A DNA stretch of 12,944 bases from Oceanospirillaceae bacterium. GTDB lineage: Bacteria; Pseudomonadota; Gammaproteobacteria; Pseudomonadales; Balneatricaceae. Positions 6,014-12,944 of this stretch are shown piece after piece; positions within the stretch are counted from its first letter, which is position 1, and each line of letters starts with the position of its first letter. The notes under the pieces are model-generated. The model searched no databases and was not told the DNA's origin. It saw nothing but the letters and a program-made list of their open reading frames with translations. Made by a program: the position numbers and the translations under genes. The stretch covers positions 1 to 12,944 of the forward strand of contig JAGSHA010000053.1 in NCBI GenBank assembly GCA_023954795.1, written 5' to 3'.

Positions 6014-7282
6014 CTAAAACGCTTTACGTCCAATTCCGTGGTAGTGGAATCCGTAATCTTTCATTTCACCCGGATCATAAACGTTACGGCCATCCAGCAA
6101 CAGTGGACGGCGCATACTACTAACGATTCTATCGAAGTCACGCATGCCGTACTCGGGCCACTCGGTGATTAAAAGTAAGGCATCTGCGCCATCAGTGGCC
6201 TGTTCCGGTGTGCTGCACAGCACTAAGTTATCAGCATTTTTATAGTGTTCTGCCAAATTCTGCAGTGCAAGTGGATCATGTACCCGTACTTCTACACCTT
6301 GCGCCATACAGGCATCAATAGTTGCAAGACTGGGTGCGTTATGAATGTCGGCGGTGCCTGATTTGTATGATGCCCCCCAAATGGCGACCTTACAGCCCTT
6401 CAGGTTGCCTTGGAAATGCCGCCACAGTTTTCTGAACAGGGTCTCTTTCTGTCGTTCGTTGATATCTATAACGGTACGTAACAGGGACGAACGGCGTTTT
6501 TCTTTCAGGAAGTCAGAGAACAAGAGTAGGTGATCTGAGAATTTCTCGCCCCCAAAGCCACAGCCTGGATTGAGAAAGTGTTTACCAATGCGGGTGTCCC
6601 CCGCGATGGTGTCGCGAACGGTCTCAATATCGACGCCCATACTATCAGCCAAGTTTGCCAGCTCATTAATATAACTCAGACGCATCGCCAACATCCCATT
6701 CAAAGCCAAAGTCGCAAACTCTGCTTCTTGTGGTGTCATGATACGAATGCGTTGGTTAGGGCCCATAAGCACGCGAGACATGGCAGTGATTTTGCTGATA
6801 GCCCACTGAGAATCGCTGCCAATTACCAGCTGATCGGGATGGATAAAGGATTCCAGTGCACGCCCGCCACGCAGAGAGTCTGGGATATAGACAACAGTGC
6901 GGTGTTCATCATTCCCGAGTACGGCATTGAGGCGTGATGTTGAGCCGATACCAAAAATACTCTGGTTGATGAAAAGCAAATTGCCTTCATGGCGAGATGC
7001 AACATCAGCCACAATGGCGGCGGCATCATCATAGGCCTGGGATTCCAGGTTTAACCAGTGAATATCAGCATCCGTTGGCGGGTGGAGAGGGTCATAGCTG
7101 CGTAAACGACCGGAATCGAACTGACTCTGCAACAGTCCGCGCAGGCCGGGTTCTGTTACAGAGATCCGGCGGCTATCCAGGTCGTGAGAGGATATCGGCA
7201 GGTATACCGTGTTACCGGTGCGAGCAAGTACACCCGCCGCACCCATTGCAGACATGTTGTTGCCATAAATAATAACTTTCAT
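6014..7282 (-). CDS. UDP-glucose dehydrogenase-like protein lacking catalytic residues (probable pseudoenzyme)
   Basis: This 422-residue protein has the overall Ugd family architecture. The NAD-domain fingerprint is degraded: the canonical GIGYVG is GNNMSA at 7-12, and the GTPP strand is replaced. Aligned by eye to the intact Ugd encoded at 11336-12682, catalytic positions differ: Thr121 to Ile109, Glu154 to Asp135, Lys210 to Thr191, Cys266 to Lys247 (GGSCFPKD becomes GGEKFSDH) and Asp270 to His251. The central helix AEFATLALNGMLAMRLSYINELANL and the loop NPGCGFGG are retained. The C-terminal UDP-binding domain is well kept (VAIWGASYKSGTAD, DALLLITEWPEY, DGRNVYDPGEMK, YHGIGRK). The frame is uninterrupted, so it is probably a maintained protein rather than a decayed gene. 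It starts 3 nt after the pgi stop and is last in the galU-pgi operon. Dehydrogenase activity is unlikely; a regulatory or scaffold role that binds UDP-sugar is conjecture. Confidence 0.88.
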   Translation of the reverse strand: MKVIIYGNNMSAMGAAGVLARTGNTVYLPISSHDLDSRRISVTEPGLRGLLQSQFDSGRLRSYDPLHPPTDADIHWLNLESQAYDDAAAIVADVASRHEGNLLFINQSIFGIGSTSRLNAVLGNDEHRTVVYIPDSLRGGRALESFIHPDQLVIGSDSQWAISKITAMSRVLMGPNQRIRIMTPQEAEFATLALNGMLAMRLSYINELANLADSMGVDIETVRDTIAGDTRIGKHFLNPGCGFGGEKFSDHLLLFSDFLKEKRRSSLLRTVIDINERQKETLFRKLWRHFQGNLKGCKVAIWGASYKSGTADIHNAPSLATIDACMAQGVEVRVHDPLALQNLAEHYKNADNLVLCSTPEQATDGADALLLITEWPEYGMRDFDRIVSSMRRPLLLDGRNVYDPGEMKDYGFHYHGIGRKAF

Positions 7283-7285
7283 AGC

Positions 7286-8938
7286 TTACTTGTCCTGCAG
7301 GTTAAGAATTTCATTAATCAATGTCAGCGTTGACGGGTCCATTTTATGCTCTGAGAGAGAGTTGTCACCGTGCAATACCGATAAAGTTTCGCTGGCCATA
7401 ACTTTACCCAGTTCCACGCCCCATTGATCAAACGGGTTGATACGCCAGATAACGGACTGAGCGAATACCTTGTGCTCGTATAGTGCAATCAGCTGACCGA
7501 GTGCAAAAGGCGTCAGCTCGTCTAGCAGGATTGTAGTGCTCGGCTGATTACCGTGGTATCGCTTATAGAACGGTACATCGTCAGTTTCACTGAGGGCATG
7601 GTCGCCAAACGCCAGGACTCTCGATTGAGCAAAACAGTTCGATAGCGCCAGGATGTGTTGTTTACGCAGGATTTCACTGCCTTTCTGCTCTTCAATGTCA
7701 TTATAACGCCGGGCTGGAGCGATAAAGTCGCACATGACTTTTTCGGTGCCCTGATGAAGCAGCTGATAGAAAGCGTGTTGAGCATTGGGCCCAATCTCAC
7801 CCCAGATGATCGGGCAGGTAGCATAGTCTACATTTTTAAGATCAAGCGTGGTGTTCTTGCCGTTACTTTCCATCTCCAGCTGCTCCAGATACGCAGGAAA
7901 TCTGGCAAGGCGGCCATCATACGGCAGGACAGCGTGGGCGTGAATATCGAGGAAGTTGATATTCCATATGCCAATCAGCGCCATCAGTACGGGGATGTTT
8001 TGTTCCAGAGGCGTTGAACGGAAATGCTCATCCATGCAATGTGCGCCCGAAAGCAGCTCTCTGAATCGAGTGGTGCCAATTTGCAATGCAATCGGGAAGC
8101 CGATACAGGACCACATGGAGTAACGTCCACCAACCCAATCCCAGAACAAAAGCTGGTTATCTTCGCTGATGCCAAATGAGGTCATCTTTTCAGGGTTTGC
8201 AGAGATGCCAATGAAATGGTTTTGCAGCACGAGATTTTCATCCACACTGCTGCGATCCATAATCCAGTCTTTGGCGGTCTCGGCGTTTGCCAGTGTGTCT
8301 AGTGTGGTAAAAGATTTAGACGCGATGACAAACAGTGTTTCCGATGCATCCAGTTTCTTCAGCAGAAGCGATAGCTGGCTACCATCCATGGATGAAACGA
8401 AAAACACTTCAAGTGGGTGACTGGCGGGACAGGGGTAATCGCACAGTGCGCGGTTCGTCATCAGGGGGCCTAGGTCTGAACCGCCGACACCGATATGAAC
8501 AACATTGCGAATGGGTCTTCCGCTGTAACCACGCGCTTGTGCGCTGTGCAGGCGATCAACCAAGATTTCCATTTTCTCAAGCTGGGCATGTACATCGACC
8601 ACGATATCATGATCATCCAGCTCTAGTGTGCGATAGTCAGGTAAACGTAATGCAGAGTGCAGAGCGGGCCTGTTCTCAAATGTATTGACACGCTGTCCGC
8701 TAAAAAGATCTTTGATCTTTTCTTCGAGGTTATTTGCGCGGGCCAACTCGGTCAGTAGCTGCAAAGTTTCCGGAACAATCCTTTGTTTGGAAAAATCGAT
8801 AAAGAGGTCTCGATTGCGGAATGAGAAGCGCTTGTCGCGATTCTCATCATTCTCGAACAAATGGTGCAGGTGACTTTCTTCGATCGACGTTGAGTGGGCT
8901 TTCAACTGCTGCCACTCAGCACTCTGTGTTAGATCCAT
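7286..8938 (-). CDS. pgi: Glucose-6-phosphate isomerase
   Basis: Pgi interconverts glucose-6-phosphate and fructose-6-phosphate in the cytoplasm, linking glycolysis and gluconeogenesis to UDP-glucose supply. The 550 residues match the family length (E. coli 549). Visible signatures are HIGVGGSDLGP (148-158), the phosphate-binding ASKSFTTLDT (206-215) and the first family signature DWVGGRYSMWSCIG (267-280). The active-site Glu357 lies in MESNGK and His388 in GPNAQHAF. The second signature FDQWGVELGK carries Lys512. All expected catalytic residues are present. The ATG lies 3 nt after the galU stop and the stop lies 3 nt before the ugd-like gene, so it is the middle gene of a three-gene operon. 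I see no clear Shine-Dalgarno before its start, which suggests translational coupling with galU. The identity is secure. Confidence 0.97.
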   Translation of the reverse strand: MDLTQSAEWQQLKAHSTSIEESHLHHLFENDENRDKRFSFRNRDLFIDFSKQRIVPETLQLLTELARANNLEEKIKDLFSGQRVNTFENRPALHSALRLPDYRTLELDDHDIVVDVHAQLEKMEILVDRLHSAQARGYSGRPIRNVVHIGVGGSDLGPLMTNRALCDYPCPASHPLEVFFVSSMDGSQLSLLLKKLDASETLFVIASKSFTTLDTLANAETAKDWIMDRSSVDENLVLQNHFIGISANPEKMTSFGISEDNQLLFWDWVGGRYSMWSCIGFPIALQIGTTRFRELLSGAHCMDEHFRSTPLEQNIPVLMALIGIWNINFLDIHAHAVLPYDGRLARFPAYLEQLEMESNGKNTTLDLKNVDYATCPIIWGEIGPNAQHAFYQLLHQGTEKVMCDFIAPARRYNDIEEQKGSEILRKQHILALSNCFAQSRVLAFGDHALSETDDVPFYKRYHGNQPSTTILLDELTPFALGQLIALYEHKVFAQSVIWRINPFDQWGVELGKVMASETLSVLHGDNSLSEHKMDPSTLTLINEILNLQDK

Positions 8939-8941
8939 AGG

Positions 8942-9820
8942 TTATACGCTTAACTGCTTAATCAGAGCGTGGGTCTGCTCTTTGGTTTCAGGGTGTTTCA
9001 GGGCGTAGTTCAGAACGGCTTCAACGTAACCGGCTTTGTTGCCACAGTCGAATGTTTTGCCTGACATGCGATAAACGCTCATGCTTTGTTCATTCAACAG
9101 GGTGTCCATGGCATCGGTAAGCTGAATCTCATCTCCCGCGCCGGGTTGCGTGTCTTGCAACAGATCCATGATGCGGGCGGGAAAAACGTAACGGCCAACA
9201 ACCGCAAGGTTGGACGGGGCTTCTTCTGCGGTCGGTTTTTCCACGAATCCTGCCACGGCTGCACTGGTACCCGCTGCTGGAGCGGCGCTGCAGTCAGCAA
9301 TACCGTATTTGCTGATATCTTCATCCGCAACACGTTCGACCATCACTTGAGTGGCGTTTTCGGCCGCGAAGTTTTTAATCATCTGGCTCAGGTCGTGTGT
9401 TTCACCTTCATCGCAATCCACCAGTACGTCAGGCAGAAGAACGGCAAAAGGCTCCGTGCCTACTGCAGCCGCCGCACATAATACGGCATGTCCAAGACCT
9501 TTAGCATCAGGCTGGCGGATGGCCATTAGGGTGACGTCAGAAGGCAGAATGTCCTTCACTGATTCAAGAATGGCGGTTTTTCCTTTGCGCGCCAGTTCAG
9601 CTTCAATTTCGTAATGCTTATCGAAGTGATTTTCAATGGCTTCTTTGCCGCTACGAGTAACCAGAATAATTTCTTTGATACCGGCGCGGACTGCTTCTTC
9701 TACTACCAGCTGAATAGCCGGCTTATCAACAACCGGCAACATCTCTTTTGGAATTGCTTTGCTGGCTGGCAGTACACGAGTGCCTAGTCCTGCGACTGGA
9801 ATCACGGCTTTCCTGACCAT
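8942..9820 (-). CDS. galU: UTP-glucose-1-phosphate uridylyltransferase
   Basis: GalU makes UDP-glucose and pyrophosphate from UTP and glucose-1-phosphate, feeding GalE, Ugd and glycan synthesis. The 292 residues contain the nucleotide-binding signature VIPVAGLGTRVLPASKAIPKEM (6-27), VDKPAIQLVVEEA and KGLGHAVLCA (107-116). The metal-binding Asp131 is in LLPDVLVD. VEKP (193-196), VGRYV (208-212), PGAGDEIQLTDAM (226-238) and the terminal FDCGNKAGYVEA are also present. GGAG lies 9 nt before the ATG. It is the first gene of the galU-pgi-ugd-like operon, and its promoter should lie in the 411-bp gap shared with divergent galE. It resembles bacterial GalU rather than the eukaryotic enzyme. The related RmlA family is less likely because of the GalU-specific GAGDEIQLTD and CGNK motifs. 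Confidence 0.96.
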   Translation of the reverse strand: MVRKAVIPVAGLGTRVLPASKAIPKEMLPVVDKPAIQLVVEEAVRAGIKEIILVTRSGKEAIENHFDKHYEIEAELARKGKTAILESVKDILPSDVTLMAIRQPDAKGLGHAVLCAAAAVGTEPFAVLLPDVLVDCDEGETHDLSQMIKNFAAENATQVMVERVADEDISKYGIADCSAAPAAGTSAAVAGFVEKPTAEEAPSNLAVVGRYVFPARIMDLLQDTQPGAGDEIQLTDAMDTLLNEQSMSVYRMSGKTFDCGNKAGYVEAVLNYALKHPETKEQTHALIKQLSV

Positions 9821-10231
9821 TTAAAAATACTCCATTTGTAAGCGGTTTTAGCCATAGTATGCATTGTTTCAACCGCGTTAAAGAGGGTTTACGTAAAAAA
9901 AAAATAATGTTGATCTACGTTACAGAAAACGCCACGTTTAAACGGTTGTTTTAGCCGCATAAACGTACCATGTTTCTAATAACTGATTCCAGTGGGAGAA
10001 TAATCGGACGATATTACAGCATGGTTGATTTCGTGATAAGGCGGCCATTAGTAGCGCTTTCCGGAGCTGTAATGATGCAGAGTTACTATGAGAAATAATA
10101 TATTTCGTAGCGTCGTGCGGGTGACGGTTGATATTGACTAAGTGTGGGAGGCTTAAGGGTTTTCTAAGCGCGATCATTAACCGCTATAATCACATACAAG
10201 ATTAATCTGTATTAAGGCAGGTAAACGTTAC
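9821..10231. other. Gene-free divergent intergenic region between galU and galE
   Basis: No convincing gene is found in these 411 bp. The region holds an unbroken run of ten A at 9895-9904, the short palindrome CGTTTAAACG at 9935-9944 and the 9-bp direct repeat GTTTTAGCC at 9845-9853 and 9948-9956. The galE -10 candidate lies at 10185-10190. For galU on the minus strand, TACTAT-like sequence near 9855-9860 could be a -10, but no good -35 accompanies it. The length exceeds what two simple promoters need, so regulator sites or a leader RNA are possible. I cannot demonstrate either. Confidence 0.5.
10185..10190 (+). promoter_or_regulatory. Candidate -10 box of the galE promoter
   Basis: A perfect TATAAT lies 41 nt before the galE ATG, in a sensible position for a short leader. 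The -35 at 17-nt spacing (TTCTAA, 10162-10167) is a poor match to consensus, so the promoter would be activator-dependent or weak if real. A Shine-Dalgarno-like AAGGCAGG at 10214-10221 follows, 10 nt before the ATG. Confidence 0.45.
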
Positions 10232-11263
10232 ATGAACATACTCGTTACTGGTGGTGCCGGTTACATTGGAAGTCACACTGTGGTGCAGCTGCTGGATGCA
10301 GGTCATCGGGTTACGGTGCTGGATAATCTATGTAACAGCAATATCGAAGTGTTTAACAGGATTGAGCGTATTTGTGGTCAGCGTCCGAAGTTTATTGAGG
10401 GCGATATCCGTGACTCTGAATTAGTGGCTAGAACGCTTAAAGACGCCCAAATCGATTCGGTGATACATTTTGCAGGATTAAAGGCGGTCGGCGAATCTGT
10501 AGAGATGCCGATTGAGTATTATCAAAATAACGTACAAGGATCGTTAACGTTATTCGATGAGATGCGAAGGGCGGGTTGTAAACGCTTGGTATTTAGTTCG
10601 TCTGCAACGGTCTACGGCAATCCTGAGCAAGTACCTATTACAGAAAATATGCCCCTTTCGGCGACGAATCCTTACGGTCAGTCCAAATTGATGATTGAGG
10701 AGATTCTGCGAGATATCGCCGTATCAGATGATGAGTGGGAAATTGCGCTACTGCGTTACTTTAACCCGGTCGGCGCCCATCCAAGTGGTCTAATTGGTGA
10801 GGATCCTTCCGGTATCCCTAACAACCTGATGCCCTATGTTGCCCAGGTTGCTGCTGGACAGTTGCGTCAGCTGAAAGTCTTTGGTTCTGACTACGATACC
10901 GCTGATGGTACGGGGGTGCGTGACTATATTCATGTGCAAGATCTGTCTGCGGGCCACCTGAAGGCGTTGGATACACTGATGCCTGGACATGGGTGTGTGG
11001 CATATAACTTGGGGACGGGGACTGGGTATTCTGTGCTGGATGTGGTGAAAACTTTCGCAAAGATATCTGGTAAAGATATTCCTTATGAGATTGCACCACG
11101 CAGGACTGGAGATATTGCCACCTGCTTTGCTGACCCCGCATTCAGTGAAGAAAAGCTTCAATGGCGAGCAGAATTTGGTATTGAAGAGATGATTCGTGAT
11201 CACTGGAACTGGCAGAAAGAAAACCCGCGCGGATTTAAGGATGTTGCCTGCTCTTTCAAATAA
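10232..11263 (+). CDS. galE: UDP-glucose 4-epimerase
   Basis: GalE interconverts UDP-glucose and UDP-galactose with tightly bound NAD, in galactose use and in supply of UDP-galactose for surface glycans. The 343 residues (E. coli 338) start with the NAD motif VTGGAGYIGSHT (5-16). They continue with GDIRD (57-61) and HFAGLKAVGES (79-89). The catalytic Ser lies in SSSATVYG (122-129) and YGQSK gives the Tyr148/Lys152 pair. RYFNPVGAHPSGLIGEDP (175-192), GTGVRDYIHVQDL (226-238) and YNLGTGTGYSVLDV are all typical of GalE. It is divergent from the galU operon and ends just before a strong terminator. The sequence looks like standard GalE rather than a UDP-GlcNAc-uronate epimerase such as TviC or WbpP. 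A relaxed substrate range including UDP-HexNAc cannot be excluded by motif alone. Confidence 0.95.
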   Translation: MNILVTGGAGYIGSHTVVQLLDAGHRVTVLDNLCNSNIEVFNRIERICGQRPKFIEGDIRDSELVARTLKDAQIDSVIHFAGLKAVGESVEMPIEYYQNNVQGSLTLFDEMRRAGCKRLVFSSSATVYGNPEQVPITENMPLSATNPYGQSKLMIEEILRDIAVSDDEWEIALLRYFNPVGAHPSGLIGEDPSGIPNNLMPYVAQVAAGQLRQLKVFGSDYDTADGTGVRDYIHVQDLSAGHLKALDTLMPGHGCVAYNLGTGTGYSVLDVVKTFAKISGKDIPYEIAPRRTGDIATCFADPAFSEEKLQWRAEFGIEEMIRDHWNWQKENPRGFKDVACSFK

Positions 11264-11285
11264 ATAGTGTGATCATCTGGAATGT

Positions 11286-11312
11286 AAAAAGCCCCGATTA
11301 AGGGGCTTTTTT
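11286..11312. terminator. Bidirectional intrinsic terminator between galE and ugd
   Basis: A5-GCCCC (11286-11295), loop GATTAA (11296-11301) and GGGGC-T6 (11302-11312) form a perfect 10-bp stem. The GC core is flanked by an A-run and a T-run. It starts 22 nt after the galE stop and lies 23 nt beyond the stop of the convergent ugd gene, so it can serve both strands. Confidence 0.92.
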
Positions 11313-11335
11313 ATGCTTCAGCGAATAAAGCTGAA

Positions 11336-12682
11336 TCAATGGTCGTCCGCGCTAACGCTCTCACCACGGCCGATGCCGTAGTATGCGATGCCTTGCTCTT
11401 TCATTCGGATCGGATCGTATAAGTTACGACCGTCAAAGATCGCTGCAGAGGTTAACGATTCCTTGATAACCTCAAAATCAGGCGCATAGAACTCTTTCCA
11501 TTCTGTACAGATAGCCAAAGCATCTGCACCTTGCAGCGCCGCTTCTTTGGTGCCTGCCAGTAACAGGTCGTTACGATTACCGTAAAGACGCTGTGCTTCG
11601 TTCATGGCTTCTGGATCAAACGCTTGTACTTTTGCTCCAGCTTCCCAGAGGGCTTCCATCAATACCCGGCTGGTTGCTTCACGCATATCATCTGTATTGG
11701 GCTTGAATGATAGACCCCATACGGCAATGGTTTTGCCTGATAAATCTGCGCCAAAATGTTTCTGCAAATTGCTGAAAATTTTAGTTTTCTGGCTGTAGTT
11801 GATTGCTTCCACTGCCTCAAGAAGGCGTGGCTGATAATCTACGCCGTGCGCGGTGCGTACCAGCGCTTGAACGTCTTTCGGGAAGCATGAGCCACCGTAA
11901 CCTGCACCAGGATAAATAAAGCTGTAGCCAATACGAGAGTCTGAGCCAATGCCAACGCGTACTTTCTCAATATCCGCGCCCAGTTTTTCGGAGAGGTTTG
12001 CAAGCTCATTCATAAATGAGATTTTGGTTGCCAGCATGCAATTTGCTGCATATTTGGTCAGCTCTGCCGACCGCACATCCATAACGATCATGCGATTGCG
12101 ACTACGACTGAACGGATCGTAAAGCTCGTGCATCACAGCTTCAACATCTGGATTGTCTGTACCAATAACAATACGGTCAGGCTTCATGCAGTCTTCAATT
12201 GCAGAGCCTTCTTTCAGAAATTCCGGGTTGGAAACGACATCAAATGTTAAATCAGAACCACGCTCGGTAAGCGTTGCTTGGAGCTGAGCTGAAACTCGAT
12301 CGGCTGTTCCGACAGGGACCGTCGATTTATCAACAACAATGCGAGGTTCGTTCATGTACGTCGCGATGGTCTTAGCAACGGCCAAAACGTACTTAAGGTC
12401 CGCTGAACCGTCTTCATCCGGTGGTGTGCCTACGGCAATAAATTGCACCTTCCCGTGTTCTACACCTTTTTGCGCATCCGTGGTGAAGTGTAGGCGACCT
12501 GCAGCATAGTTTTTCTCAACCAGCGGTGTCAGGCCAGGCTCATAAATTGGAATTATTCCCTGTTTCAGATTGCTAATCTTGGCTTCATCAACGTCAACGC
12601 AGACTACTTCATGACCCAACTCCGCAAAGATGGTGGCCTGCACTAAGCCAACGTATCCAATACCAAAAACTGTAACTTTCAT
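11336..12682 (-). CDS. ugd: UDP-glucose 6-dehydrogenase (catalytically complete)
   Basis: Ugd oxidises UDP-glucose to UDP-glucuronate with two NAD+, supplying uronic acids for polysaccharides or lipid A modification. The 448 residues have all family landmarks. The NAD motif VFGIGYVGLVQA is at 5-16, AVGTPPDEDGSADL at 83-96 and DKSTVPVGT (Thr121) at 118-126. SNPEFLKEGSAIED carries Glu154, and AELTKYAANCMLATKISFMNE carries Lys210 and Asn214. The catalytic loop YPGAGYGGSCFPKD has Cys266 and Asp270. The UDP-binding domain (about 318-440) has GLSFKPNTDDMREA, CTEWKEF and DGRNLYDPIRMK. AAGGAA lies about 6 nt before the ATG. It stands alone, facing galE across a shared terminator. It shares the C-terminal pattern DGRNxYDPxxMKxxGxxYxGIGR with the degenerate protein at 6014-7282, which suggests the two are paralogs. 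Confidence 0.96.
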   Translation of the reverse strand: MKVTVFGIGYVGLVQATIFAELGHEVVCVDVDEAKISNLKQGIIPIYEPGLTPLVEKNYAAGRLHFTTDAQKGVEHGKVQFIAVGTPPDEDGSADLKYVLAVAKTIATYMNEPRIVVDKSTVPVGTADRVSAQLQATLTERGSDLTFDVVSNPEFLKEGSAIEDCMKPDRIVIGTDNPDVEAVMHELYDPFSRSRNRMIVMDVRSAELTKYAANCMLATKISFMNELANLSEKLGADIEKVRVGIGSDSRIGYSFIYPGAGYGGSCFPKDVQALVRTAHGVDYQPRLLEAVEAINYSQKTKIFSNLQKHFGADLSGKTIAVWGLSFKPNTDDMREATSRVLMEALWEAGAKVQAFDPEAMNEAQRLYGNRNDLLLAGTKEAALQGADALAICTEWKEFYAPDFEVIKESLTSAAIFDGRNLYDPIRMKEQGIAYYGIGRGESVSADDH

Positions 12683-12944
12683 TCTATTTCCTTAACAACG
12701 ACAAAGGTGTGAAGGCCATGCCTCTACAGACGCGAAACCATATTTAAATTCGACAGAGGATCAAAACTATATCTGTACCCGTCTCAACGTATTTGCATAT
12801 ATTCTACGGTTGTAGTCCTGTCTGCAAGTGAGAAAAGCCAAGATATTGATCTAGCGTATCACTTCAAATTACCAGCTGCATGTTTAAATTCTATGTCATG
12901 TTACGTCGGACGGAGTTAAATAATCGAATGAAAATTCATTAAAT
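12683..12944. other. Upstream region of ugd, gene-free to the window end
   Basis: I see no gene in these 262 bp. On the minus strand a weak promoter candidate for ugd has -35 TTGATC (12759-12764) and -10 TATGGT (12737-12742) with a 16-nt spacer. Each box is an imperfect match. The remainder is AT-rich with no strong hairpin. Confidence 0.35.

Noticed and set aside
5957..6172. Open frame on the plus strand after the tviB-like gene
   Set aside because: It reads through the terminator hairpin and into the antisense of the ugd-like gene, so it is not a credible gene.
6014..7282. Calling the ugd-like gene a pseudogene
   Set aside because: The frame is full length with no stop or frameshift, it is tightly spaced in an operon, and the C-terminal domain is well conserved. 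Loss is focused on NAD-binding and catalytic positions rather than spread evenly.
9895..9904. A10 run as a minus-strand terminator (T10)
   Set aside because: No GC-rich hairpin stands immediately upstream on the minus strand, and it would sit ahead of galU with no gene to terminate.
9938..10177. Open frame of 79 codons on the minus strand in the galU-galE gap
   Set aside because: No Shine-Dalgarno precedes it, the sequence resembles no family I know, and it lies immediately beside the galE -10 region. It is probably chance.
9821..10231. ops/JUMPStart-type antitermination element expected near polysaccharide genes
   Set aside because: I found no GGCGGTAG-type core in the upstream regions I inspected.
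12927..12940. AT-rich inverted repeat AATGAA-AA-TTCATT near the window end
   Set aside because: It has six-base arms with a 2-nt loop in AT-rich DNA. This is easily produced by chance and has no associated feature.

Overview
The window looks like chromosomal DNA of a Gammaproteobacterium with roughly balanced base composition. A marine, Oceanospirillales- or Pseudomonas-like lineage is my best guess. Three things suggest this: a LigA C-terminus with an extra helix-hairpin-helix stretch (the long form I associate with Pseudomonas and relatives), a YheU-family protein directly behind ligA, and a fused two-domain MnmC. This is inferred from protein families only. I see no rRNA, tRNA, insertion sequence, CRISPR array or prophage gene.

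Layout. Positions 1-1955 (+) hold the 3' part of ligA, a YheU/UPF0270 gene overlapping it by ATGA, and a DUF4126 membrane protein. Positions 1924-4572 (-) hold mnmC followed by a CBS-domain gene, whose 3' end overlaps the DUF4126 gene tail to tail by 32 bp. A tviB-like UDP-HexNAc 6-dehydrogenase gene (4679-5953, +) diverges from mnmC across a 106-bp gap that contains a perfect 8-bp inverted repeat. It ends at a strong, symmetric terminator. Positions 6014-9820 (-) form a tight operon, galU-pgi-ugd-like, with 3-nt gaps. A 411-bp gene-free region separates galU from divergent galE (10232-11263, +). A second symmetric terminator follows galE, and then comes a canonical ugd (11336-12682, -) with its upstream region at the window end.

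How the genes work together. From about 4.7 kb onward this is a nucleotide-sugar supply locus. Pgi interconverts fructose-6-P and glucose-6-P, and GalU makes UDP-glucose from glucose-1-P (phosphoglucomutase is not in the window). GalE links UDP-glucose with UDP-galactose, Ugd oxidises UDP-glucose to UDP-glucuronate, and the TviB-like enzyme oxidises a UDP-N-acetylhexosamine to its uronate. These precursors feed capsule, exopolysaccharide or LPS synthesis, but no glycosyltransferase, flippase or polymerase gene is present here.

The most unusual item is the third dehydrogenase-family protein (6014-7282). It keeps an intact 422-codon frame and a well-conserved C-terminal UDP-binding domain. By eye alignment it has lost the catalytic Cys, Lys, Glu, Thr and Asp and the NAD-binding glycine motif. 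It therefore looks like a pseudoenzyme encoded within the galU-pgi operon, while a catalytically complete Ugd is encoded about 4 kb away.
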